Of a stretch of DNA of 64,000 nucleotides, positions 30,049-39,790 are shown piece after piece. Position 1 is the first letter of the stretch, and each line of letters begins with the position of its first letter. The stretch comes from Campanula takesimana. Lineage: Eukaryota > Streptophyta > Magnoliopsida > Asterales > Campanulaceae. A program made the position numbers and the translations under genes. The stretch lies in NCBI GenBank assembly GCA_026119855.1, contig JAOWBW010001041.1, forward strand, positions 434,001 through 498,000. Direction: 5' to 3'. Below the pieces are notes generated by a model. That model saw only the letters and a program-made list of their open reading frames with translations, made no database searches and was not told the origin of the DNA.

Positions 30049-33000
30049 TCTATACTATATTAAAAGCAAGTGAATTCTTTTTCCCTCCCAAAAATGTAAC
30101 GCCTCACCCAATTTTATTTTCATATTTTGCATATTATATAATTTAAATATATTATGTGATTTATGTGAGCATTTTATATACTAGATAATATATTTTTATG
30201 ATTTGCTTATATTATTGGAGTATATGTGCTAGAGTTATTGTTAGTTAAAATGTTAATAGTAAAGTTATTTGGGGAGTTAAGTGGAATTAGTGGGTGTAAC
30301 GCCTCACCCAATTTAATTTTCATATTTTTACAATTTACATAATTATAATTTATTATGTGATTTATGCGGTATTTAGTTGAAGTGTTAAATGAAATGTTGC
30401 TTAATTAGTGGCCACGTCATTTAGTAAGGAATGATTTGCCATCATTTTGGTCTATGCGTGGCCTTCAATGGGATTAGTATGATCTGTGCATGCTTGTACC
30501 TTGGTTGATGACTAAGTTTAGTTGGTGACTCACCATTAAGCATGAACATTACCACTATAAATAATAGATAGCTGTTAAAGAGCTTCCCATACTTCATATA
30601 TTTTTATGGGTCTATCTCTCTCTGCGAATTGTGATACCTCACAATACTTTTCTAAAATTTTCCCTGGGTTAAAGAAGAAAAAAGAAAAAGGTAAGTTTCA
30701 TCTTATTTTAATTTCTATCTTTTTAATTACTTCTCCGTTTTAAAATCTAATTATATATAAATGTTCAGGGTGTTGAATAGATCATTTCTACCGATCAATA
30801 TTATTTTTCTTGACACTTTTCCGGGAAAATAGGTAAGTTACTAATTCCCCTTTAAATGTTAAAATGGTCATAGGTATGTTTCTATATGCTATTGTGAAAT
30901 AAAATCATGTTTTGGGATACTTTTATAATATTTGTAAATTTGGGACAGAAGGAGTAATACTAACTTGTTAATTGTGGTAAAGAGTTGTGGTAGTATTGGT
31001 GGTGTTGTTATTATGAAGTAGTATGAGTATAGTAATATTGTTGTTGTGCATTAAGAGATGGTCAATTGGGAGTAAATGAGAGTGAATTGAGTTCATGTAA
31101 GTTCTTTTCCTTTGATGCGTGTTTATATGCCCGTTCATGAGTTTTCTGTATGTGGTTTAATAGAGAGAAGTTGAGGATTAATCTTATACAATTGAGATGT
31201 TTTGTTTTTGAATTAAGACCGTAATTAGTCAAATTCAATAGTTGAAGAGAAATTTGATAGTAAAAAATCTACAAGGGAATTAAATTAGGGCTTTCATGAC
31301 TACCATCTTTGTATGGGTATGTGTATGTGTGCGTGTGTTTAATTAAGTGAAACCAATAAGGGTCAAATAAGATTATTATGATTTGTTTGCTAATCTAGCT
31401 TTTCTTAAATTATTAGTGGGCATATGAATTTGAGAAGTTCAATCAAAAGAATTTCATAAAGGAAAAAGTTACAGAGACTTAGACAAAGGTTGAAGATGTA
31501 TATTTCCGAAAATACCTATTTGGTCTTTGGTTGGTTAATAATTCCAGTTTGGTCCCGGTGTAGATTAAGAATTTCTCCCAATTTATGATGATCAAAAGTT
31601 ACTCATTTTGAATCGGAATTTGATGATTTTGGAATCTAAATTTGATAATTTTTTTTGTGTACTTTATAAATTTAGTGGTTCCACAGTCAAGACAATTATC
31701 ATATCATCCAGGATTCTTGTTTTAGTTGCAGCAGTAAATATTTTAATACGGAAGTCGATTGAAACTTGAATAATTCGTAAGAAATTCATCCGAACTCGGA
31801 ATCAAGTGATTCTCGACTCTAAATTGGATAATTTTCTATGAAGTTCTCAAATATCATACTGTCAAATCAAGAAAACATTTGTGTTATTCCCAAAAAATTC
31901 GTTTTGTTGGCAGCAGTTTATTATAAATGACGTGAGTAACGATTAATCTTAATAAATTCGTAATTAATTCACCCGAACTCCGAATCGGGTGATTCTTGGG
32001 TCTAAACTGGCTATTTTTCATAGACCTTTCTAATGGACATAGTTTCAGAACCTGCATATTTACTGATTGTTTCCAGATTTCCTGTCTCATGGATGTGGTA
32101 GTTGAGTTTGTGTAGTAAAATGTTAATATGATTGACTTTGTGCTGTTGTTGACCTAAACTTCCTTGCGTGTTCTATACGTATAGGATGAATTGGTAAATG
32201 ATACATAATAAATGTGTTATAAGTGGATTTGATCATTTTATGCAATTATGCCTAAGTGATGTACATGGTTGATGATCTAGTCCCTTACTTTGGGCCTAGT
32301 GCTAGTTTCATAATGTCAAGTAAATATTACTTGTGTACTTGATTGTGAGTCCAGCTGGTTTATGTGTTTCGGGGGTGTATAGGTTCGCGTTTATTATGAG
32401 AGCTGGGGTTGAGTAATAACCGTGAATCTATGCATCTGTGACCGTTTGCTCCTACTCTTGATCACAGTAGGGGTCTAGCTTTCTCAATGATTGGAGCAAT
32501 AAGCACAATGATTGAATAGCTCTTTTGTTCTTGGTTCTTGGTTTGAGATACTGGGCAACGGGTCTCCTCTAATTTTGTGAAGCGGCCTTCAATATGAAGA
32601 TCTACATCAACGTTATGAATGGGTTTGGAGTAATAAGGCGGGAAGGAATATCCTTTGTAATGTGTTAGCTATACGTGGTACTTAATGAGTAGGATTACTA
32701 CTCTTATGATGTGCTACTTGATATATATATATCTCTATATGTGAGACTAGTATGCTTCATTTTTATATGTATGCATATCATGCTATGATAGTAGTAACTT
32801 ACTGAGATTTTATCTCACCCCGTTTATTGTTTCTTTGTTTTCTTAGATCCAAAGAAGACTAGTGATAGCTCGAGGTGAGGATCGTAGTATCCAGTTCTTG
32901 TGAGAAGGGAGATTTCTTTTGGGTAGGTTATTATACTTTTGTTTTGTGAGGACGTTGGTTAGACTGAGTATGTTAAACTCAGAATTTTGGGGTACAGTTA

Positions 33001-33680
33001 TGTATATGTAACTAAAGTAGTCTTCTTTGTTTAGTGGCTTGTATGCCGAGAAATGGAAGAGTAGAAGTTAGTTTTTGGTTTTGTAAAGTGGTAAGAGGTG
33101 GTCAAGTATTGAACCATCTTCAGTAATGTAACTCCTAATCCAGTAAAGGAGTATAGTTGTATTTAGTTTTAAATTTTATCCGTTTAAAGGTAGTAGTGAC
33201 GTGTCGAATTCTATGGTTCATATCAAATCTAAGAATTCGGGGCGTTACAAAAAATGTCACTATCAAGGGCAAAAGTGTAATCTCCACTAAACAAGGACAA
33301 ATATGTCATTATCTTTAATTTGATTCAAGCATTCAACTTTGCATATAAATTTATTTTTATATGATACTTTTAAATCTTTTATTTAGTAAAAATATTTAAT
33401 TTTGATCAATATGAAGTGAAAAATTAATAATTGATGCGGACATTAAGGCGTTGAAGTTTTTGGATTTATTTGCGCGCGTGCGCGGAAACCGTCGTAACTT
33501 TTGACTCCGGATGAACCACGGAACGCACCGCATATCAAACCGAACGTCGGAGCGTGACTAACAAAAGTCGTTATCTCTAACTTTATTTGGTAGAATTACT
33601 CAACTTTTCATGTATATTTATTTTTATATGATAATTTATATTTTCTTGAATTAATGAAAAAAAAATAGATGTAATCAACA
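30049..33680 (+). mobile_element. Helitron-like tandem unit 2, split by a solo LTR
   Basis: Same sequence as unit 1: 46 bp, then the LTR insertion, then 426 bp, giving about 472 bp without the LTR. The GCGCGCGTGCGCGG landmark is at 33,471. Confidence 0.62.
30095..33249 (+). repeat. Solo Gypsy LTR (Gypsy-A family) with a duplicated head
   Basis: Starts TGTAACGCCTCACCC, ends GGGGCGTTACA, with AAAAA on both sides (30,090-30,094 and 33,250-33,254). Much of it is homologous to the Gypsy-A LTR at 46,226-48,505 read on the minus strand. An exact second LTR start (TGTAACGCCTCACCC) lies at 30,295, so the first 200 bp are an extra LTR head followed by a full 2,955 bp LTR. No coding region lies between, so this is a solo LTR left by recombination. 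The GC motif array of the 46-48 kb copy is absent. Confidence 0.85.
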
Positions 33681-34012
33681 TCTATACTATATTAAAAGCA
33701 AGTGAATTCTTTTTCCCTTCCAAAAATGTCACTATCAAGGGCAAAAGTGTAATCTCCACTAAACAAGGACAGATATGTAATTTTCTTTAATTTGATACAA
33801 GCATTCAACTTTGCATGCAAATTTATTTTTATATGATACTTTTAAATCTTTTATTTAGTAAAAATATTTAATTTTGATCAATATGTAGTGAAAAATTACT
33901 AATTGATGCGGACATTAAGGCGTTGAAGTTTTTTGACTTATTTGCGTGCGTGCGCGGAAACTGTCGTAACTTTTGACTCCGGATGAACCACGGAACGCAC
34001 CACATATCAAAC
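33681..34012 (+). mobile_element. Helitron-like tandem unit 3, truncated
   Basis: Same start and order as units 1 and 2. It is cut at 34,012 by the LTR of Sirevirus-B. The missing end of the unit does not appear after 57,007 or anywhere else in the window. Confidence 0.62.
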
Positions 34013-34619
34013 TGTTGGGTATGCTTATCACTTAACCCTCCTACTTTTGTTAGAATTGATTGATACCATCACCTATAAGTATTTTTACGGACTTTAGGAC
34101 CTCATGTAAAGAAGTTTAGAACTTCAATTTTTAGCTAAGTCCTTTTTATAGTATAGGCTTAGATGATAGGACTTGAAGCTTTAAAGATCGAAGATCACCT
34201 AAGCAAGGATTCATTTCGCTACGCAGAATGTTCTCTGCGCAGGTCACCACTGCGCATAGATATCTTTGCGCAGACCTTGACCCTGCTCAATTTTCAAGAT
34301 ATTTCTTCCTAAACTCTCAAGAGATCTCTTTGTGACCAAGCATGGTGCGCATGCTGCTCATGCGCTGAATCCATGCGCGCCGGCAATGCGCATGCCTTTT
34401 GTACGCGGACACAACCTTGGTCAAGTTCCTCATCTCCTGATCTCACATTCTAGAAAGTTTGGAAAACGCTTAGAAGATGCACGCTTATTAAAAAGCTGAG
34501 GTGTGCACAAACGACAAAATAAGCACACTCAGCAAAACCATTGGTGGAGACATGCTTCAAAGAAATTTCTCAAGAGAAGACAGCTGTCAACCTTCTAGAA
34601 GAAGCTTTTGAAACTGGTC

Positions 34620-34790
34620 TTCATGCTCAGTCTCCAACGGCTCTATATACCTGCGCACCAATCATATTGTGCCAGGTCATCATCTTTGATCAGAGCCCCA
34701 ACGGCTATAAAGGACAGCTGCGCGCCAATCATGTTGTGCCAGCTCATTGTCCTTGCTCAGAGCTCCAACGGCTATATTCAAGCTCTCAGC
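34620..34790 (+). repeat. Three ~65 bp repeats upstream of the LTR TATA box
   Basis: CYCCAACGGCT occurs at 34,632, 34,696 and 34,763, each preceded by CAGAG or CAGT. Between copies lie related blocks 'ccaatcat.ttgtgccag.tcat'. The minus copy has the same three (about 56,395, 56,463, 56,528). The position in U3 suggests an enhancer; this is inference. Confidence 0.7.
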
Positions 34791-34798
34791 TATAAATA
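34791..34798 (+). promoter_or_regulatory. TATA box in Sirevirus-B LTR
   Basis: TATAAATA, conserved in the minus copy at 56,369-56,376, directly after the three ~65 bp repeats. Confidence 0.65.
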
Positions 34799-35688
34799 GC
34801 CTGCTCATCTTCATTTCCAAGCTGCCTTTTGATTTAGCCCTTTTCATCGGCCCTTGATCATCACCTTTGATCAAGCCCCTCTTGTTGGCCACTATGCTTC
34901 AGAGCTCGAGTTTCATGCTTCACTGAGAAACCATGAAGATCTGAAGTCTGCTGCTTAGTTTTTCCAGATTCTTTAGAACAACCTTCAAGATCTTCAAACC
35001 TTCAAAACTCCTGCTCATATCACAAAGCCTATACCACCAGAATTCTTGGTGCTCTTCATCTTTCATATTCATAGAGCCCAGAATTTCTGTCACACACACA
35101 CCTCTTGAAGTTTTGATTATTTTGATCTAACTTCTTGAGATACACCGGTTTAGTCTAGGATTTGTTCTTCATAGATAATAGACCTTGAGTTAGTATTGAG
35201 CTCAAATGTTGTAATTTGTAATACTCTCTCATATAATAAGATCTCCATTAGAAATCCAAGACTAACCATCTTGGTAGAGGATGTAGATCTTTCATCGATA
35301 GAACCTCTCCAAATAGCGTGTTCATTACTTATTGCATATTCCCTGCTTAACTTTTTATGAACTGCTTTGTTTGATCTTTCAGATTGCCACTCTCAGATGT
35401 TGTAATTGTTATTGCTCATTTGCCTTAGAATCCCATTTTGCGCCACTCTTTAGCCTCATACTTAGCGCGTGCGTTTTTATCTCTGCGCAGTATACCCTGC
35501 GCAGAGCTGCTTTAAATTTCCGCTGTGCATTTCACACTCTTACCGCGCACTATACTTAGCCAAAATAAGAGTTGTGCGCATCTGCCATTGAATTGCAAAA
35601 GGATTTGAAAAGAATTTTAAAACGCTATTCACCCCCCCCCCCCTCTAGCGATTTTCACACCCTTGTTGCCCCTTTAGGGACCAACAAG

Positions 35689-35700
35689 TGGTATCAGAGC
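35689..35700 (+). other. Sirevirus-B primer binding site (plus copy)
   Basis: TGGTATCAGAGC two bases after the LTR: exact initiator-Met tRNA complement. Confidence 0.93.
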
Positions 35701-35761
35701 AAACACCTTCATAAAACATGTTTCTGTTTTTCAAGCTTAACAGCTTGGGTGCCGATTCAAT

Positions 35762-36327
35762 ATGGCTTCAAATCTAGGGCAATGGCTAACTTTTCACATA
35801 TTCCTGCGCCTGCTCAAACCTCATATCAAATTCAGAAAGCTCTCCAAACCTGGTGGATCCTCAAGCAAAGATCCGTATTCTCTCTCATAAAGACTCAAAG
35901 AAAGATGACCTGGTTTTATGCAGAAAGCCAAGACATTACGCTTCAATGCCTTCTTCAAAATTTGAGTACAAGGAAAAGCAACCCTGCGCACAAAGCATCA
36001 AAGCAGTGCAGAATGGTTGATGAAGAGAACTGCGCAGAGAAGGAGCTAAGGACTCAGAGACTTGGCACTGAAGACAACTATGCTGACCCTGAGGATGGAC
36101 TACTCTGCTTAATGGCAAATGCTGACAATGATTCAAAAGTTGTTTCTGAAATGGAACCTGAGCATGCGCCAAGGACAATCAAAGAAAGATCCCTTCACTC
36201 TAGTGGAAACGGGACACTTTCACCAAGCATACAGAATGACAAGCACCTATCTGCCAGGGCCAACTTGACAGAAGCTGCATCATCACCAACTCCGCAGCCG
36301 CGCAAGGAATCTCTCAAAGTGTGCTGA
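35762..36327 (+). pseudogene. gag: Sirevirus-B gag remnant (plus copy)
   Basis: Begins at an ATG aligned with the gag start of the minus copy (MAS..., then MANFSHIP). It jumps by a large deletion to the segment around the zinc knuckle, which is itself damaged, and to the acidic stretch containing ADPEDGLLCLMANADND. The UBN2 capsid part is missing. Not functional. Confidence 0.75.
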
Positions 36328-36439
36328 TCTTAAAAGATAACTCTGCTGTAGAGCGCAAGTTAATGTTTCAACAAGCAGAAAAGATCTACTTCACTGCGAT
36401 CTCTCAAGCTCAGTTGATATTGACAGTGGATTCTAGACA

Positions 36440-36735
36440 CTACTAGAGATGTCAACACTCTTAAAGGTGCGCACGAAGGAAGAGATCACTCAGTAATATA
36501 TGGTGACAACAACAAAGGGCACATAATTGGATTTGGACAAATCATAAAAGATTAAGTCTCAAGCAACCTGCTCTCCATATCACAATTATGAGATAAAGTT
36601 CTGGAATGCCATATCACTTCAACGCTATGTTACACCAAAAATGGCGTTTCTGGACTAACTTTGCTCACAAGGACTCGTAAGACCAATTTCTAATCTATTT
36701 GATCTTACCGCTATAATTTCTATTTACTAATCCTT
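36440..36735 (+). pseudogene. pol: Sirevirus-B protease remnant (plus copy)
   Basis: Nucleotide-level similarity to the minus copy: the GDNNKGHI block (36,504) and the TGLTLLTGTRK-like block (36,650-36,680), with several stops and frameshifts. The catalytic DSG is lost. Confidence 0.6.
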
Positions 36736-37011
36736 GTTTTGTAGCAATAAGCTTAAGTGAAAGCAGCTAGCAATGGTATAAGCACCATGCCAGCTTAGTA
36801 AGCAACCTGAGCAGTTTTCCTCCAGCAAGATTGTTCCGATGTCAAAACGCTTACATCCGCTTCACCTCATATGTTTGGACCGCTCACTACCGCGAAGCTT
36901 TGGACCAACCTGTGGTATCTCTATGATATCCTGGCTGTTCTCCTTAATCTCCAAACATAGAAGACATCAATAGAGTTCGACACTTCAATGGAACAGAATT
37001 TATGAACAACG

Positions 37012-37350
37012 ATGTCGCTCAATATTGTGAGAACCAACAAAGAACCAACAAATGGTATCGATCACAATTTCTCTGCTGCTGGAGTTCCTCAACAAAATGG
37101 CGTTGTGGAAAGAAAGAATCGCACGTTGATTGAGGCTGGAAAAATAATGATAGCAGAAGCTAAGCTTCCAAAGTATTTCTGGGGAGAAGCTGTCAACACT
37201 GCTTGCTTTACTCAGAATAGATCCCTCATCAACAAAGCCTACAACAAGACTCCATATGAGCTATGGAGAGGAAGAGCGCCCAACATTGCTTTCTTCAAAG
37301 TTCTTTGGCTGCAAACGCTATTAAGGAAAATTCGACGCCAAAGCAGATAA
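37012..37350 (+). pseudogene. pol: Sirevirus-B integrase fragment (plus copy)
   Basis: VPQQNGVVERKNRTLIEAGK with the catalytic Glu, then YFWGEAVNTACFTQNRSLI and NKTPYELWRGRAPNIAFFKV. The first two catalytic Asp regions are missing or unreadable upstream. Frameshift at the end. Confidence 0.85.
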
Positions 37351-37920
37351 AGGTATTTTCGTTGGGTATGCCAATCAGTCTATAAGCTTTTCATGATCTT
37401 AATAAGATAAATCTCTAGTCATTTTAGTATCTGTACATGCTACTTTTTGATAAGCATTCTCTCCTTGAGCCACATTTGGCTCCCAATGATTCTGATGACT
37501 CTGCTGAGCTTTTTAGACAGGTGCGCAGTAATTCTATTCCTGCGCAGGACATAGATCAAGCAGATTCAGAATCAGTCCATATCATGCGCATACTATAAAT
37601 GCTGCGCCTGAAGTTGCAACTCCTGATGCGCAAACACCTCCTTCTGCGCATGATGTTTCTCAACTTCAACAAATCACCTTTGATGATCGTGATGCTGAAG
37701 TAAATAAAATACCCATTGATCTTCGTATTCCTATCATCACAATATAGGGATTCGCACATTGAGAGCATCAAACTTTGCGGTGTAGCATTCGTTTATCTCT
37801 CATGTCGGATCAAAGAAGATTGATAGAGTGCTCCATATTCTAAGATGAATTGATGCTATGCAAGAAGTGCAAGAAAAGCTCAACCATTATTTAGCACTTC
37901 AATGGGTGTTCAGAAACAAG
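37351..37920 (+). other. Linker between integrase and RT in Sirevirus-B plus copy
   Basis: Degenerate sequence matching the integrase C-terminal linker of the minus copy, with several TGCGCA words (e.g. 37,525, 37,540, 37,585). No open frame. Confidence 0.55.
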
Positions 37921-38380
37921 ATGGATGGGAATGGAAGAATCACAGAATCAAAGCAAGAAAGCTTTGTATGGTCTTAAGCAAGCTCCAAAAGCATGGTACA
38001 ATACGCTATCAAAATTCCTACTAGAGAAAGGCTTCAAGTGCGGTAAAATCAATACAACTCTTTTTATTGCTAAGTATAATGATCACTTCTTACTCGTTCA
38101 AATTTATGTTGATGATATTATATTTGGTTCTACTAATGAGTCTCTTTGTAAGCGCTTTGAAAAGCAAATGAAAAGCTGGTTTGAAATGAGCATGATGGGA
38201 GAACTCACATTCTTCCTCGGGCTTCAAATCATGCAATTAAATGATGGCATCTTCACAAATCAAGTCAAGTACACTAGGAACTTAATCAAGAAGTTTGGAC
38301 TTGAATGCTAAAGCATACGACACTTCAATGGCCACAAGCAACAAATTTAACAGACTTAAAAGGTAAAGTTGATCAGACTA
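37921..38380 (+). pseudogene. pol: Sirevirus-B reverse transcriptase fragment (plus copy)
   Basis: Open from [18 protein letters not shown] through [20 protein letters not shown] (YVDD at 38,105-38,116) to YTRNLIKKFGLE. The N-terminal RT half (TKWVFRNK to VKSAFLNG) is mostly deleted. Retroviral-type RNA-dependent DNA polymerase; dead by truncation. Confidence 0.88.
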
Positions 38381-38900
38381 TATCTAGGTATGATTAACTC
38401 TCCTTTATCTTCTGCTAGCTGGCAAAGATATTATGTTGACTGGATATGTGCGTACTATCACGCTAATTCTTCTGAAGCACACATAACTGCTGTAAAAAGT
38501 ATTAGATATATTTTTAGCTCTGTTAACCTTGGACTTTGGTACACCAAAGATTCGAACTTTAAACTTGTAGGTTATTCAGATGCGGACTACGCAGCGTGCA
38601 CAATTGATAGGAAGAGCACAAGTGGAACTGGTCATTTCCTTGGAAATCGACTTAGCATGGGCAATCAAGAGACAAGCTGCTGTGTCCATCTCCACTACTG
38701 AAGCAGAATATATTGCCGGTGAAAGCTGCTGCTGCCAAATCTTATGGATGAAGCAACAACCTGTGGACTATGGGATTCATGATAAGAATTATCCAACTCT
38801 CTGCGATAATATGTCCACCATAGCAGTTTTTCAATCCTACCAAGCACTATTATCAAGCTCATTAACATCTAATATCATCTCCTCAAGAATTAACAAGTGA
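38381..38900 (+). pseudogene. pol: Sirevirus-B RNase H fragment (plus copy)
   Basis: Two overlapping frames (38,369-38,701 and 38,580-38,900) carry VGYSDADYAACTIDRKST, SISTTEAEYIA and the SCCCQILWMKQQ block. The C-terminal part is shortened by a deletion. Confidence 0.82.
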
Positions 38901-39790
38901 TCTCTTGAAAGGAGAAATGGGTATGCTTAATCTTAGCTAACTTGTCCATATAATTTATTGACACTAATGTATTTGCTTGATGAAGTGTGCAAAATAGGTT
39001 AAGTTTCATGCGCCCTATGCAACTTCTGCGCAAACAACTGTCTGCGCATGAAACAACAGTTCTGAGATTTATGGAATCTCTGCGCTATCAATGCGCTGCG
39101 CATGACTATCCATGCGCAAATCATCATGGACCGCAGGTAAGTGTTCTATTCATTAGATTTTGCACATAGGTCCTTGACTGAAAAGTCAACGCTGAGTCAC
39201 AAGGTACTTGTGTAATTCAAATTTTCCCGCGCTTTTATTTTTTGAATTTTCTTGGGAAATTACCTTTTACCCTTGCGCATGTCCCATTGTCATTTAATGC
39301 AAACTGCAATTAATGACAGCGCGTCTCACGTATGTCTGCTCACCATTTAATGAGGAAGGTGATGCGACAGTTGTCAGCCTCTTTTCACTGACACACGTGC
39401 GCGCAAAGACTGCGCACGCGCATTCCCCATTCGGCCACGTCACTCTGCTAACGTGCGCCCGTCCTTTCACTGACTCACCATTTATGAGGAAGTCGAATTG
39501 ACAGTGACCGGCTTAGGACTTCACTAGCACACGCGCGCATAGGCCTGCGCACGCGCGTTCCCTTTTGTGACACGTGGTACTACTATCCTGCTCCACTGCA
39601 CATTTTCTCAAACTTTTATTAGCTATCGTGCGCCTAACTTCTCCTTCCCTACTTAAACCGCTTCTCTCTCTACTTTTCTCTCTTCCCTCTAAATTTTCTC
39701 ACTCTCTTTCTAACCTCTGCTCTAAACCTCATCTCTCATTTCCTATTCGTTATCTTCAACCTCAACCTTCCTTCTTTCTAAACCATTTCA
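38901..39790 (+). other. Spacer between pol and ORF3 in Sirevirus-B
   Basis: No gene. Very rich in TGCGCA, GCGCGC and ACGCGC words (39,005-39,120 and 39,395-39,560). 39,300-39,500 repeats a 'cgtctcac.tatgtctgctcaccatttaatgaggaag' theme. The matching spacer of the minus copy is 49,289-49,908. Confidence 0.6.

Larger units (their letters stand above)
34013..35686 (+). repeat. Sirevirus-B 5' LTR (plus copy)
   Basis: 1,674 bp, TGTTGGGTATG ... GGGACCAACA. Near its end is CACCCCCCCCCCC followed by TCTAGCG (about 35,630-35,650), a feature common near Sirevirus LTR ends. The inverted counterpart is at 55,567-57,007 (1,441 bp). Confidence 0.92.

Noticed and set aside
29570..34012. Tandem satellite DNA
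   Set aside because: Only three units, each starting with a Helitron-like terminus; insufficient for a satellite call.
34541..34892. Three overlapping frames in the Sirevirus-B LTR
   Set aside because: They follow the ~65 bp LTR repeats; LTR DNA, not genes.
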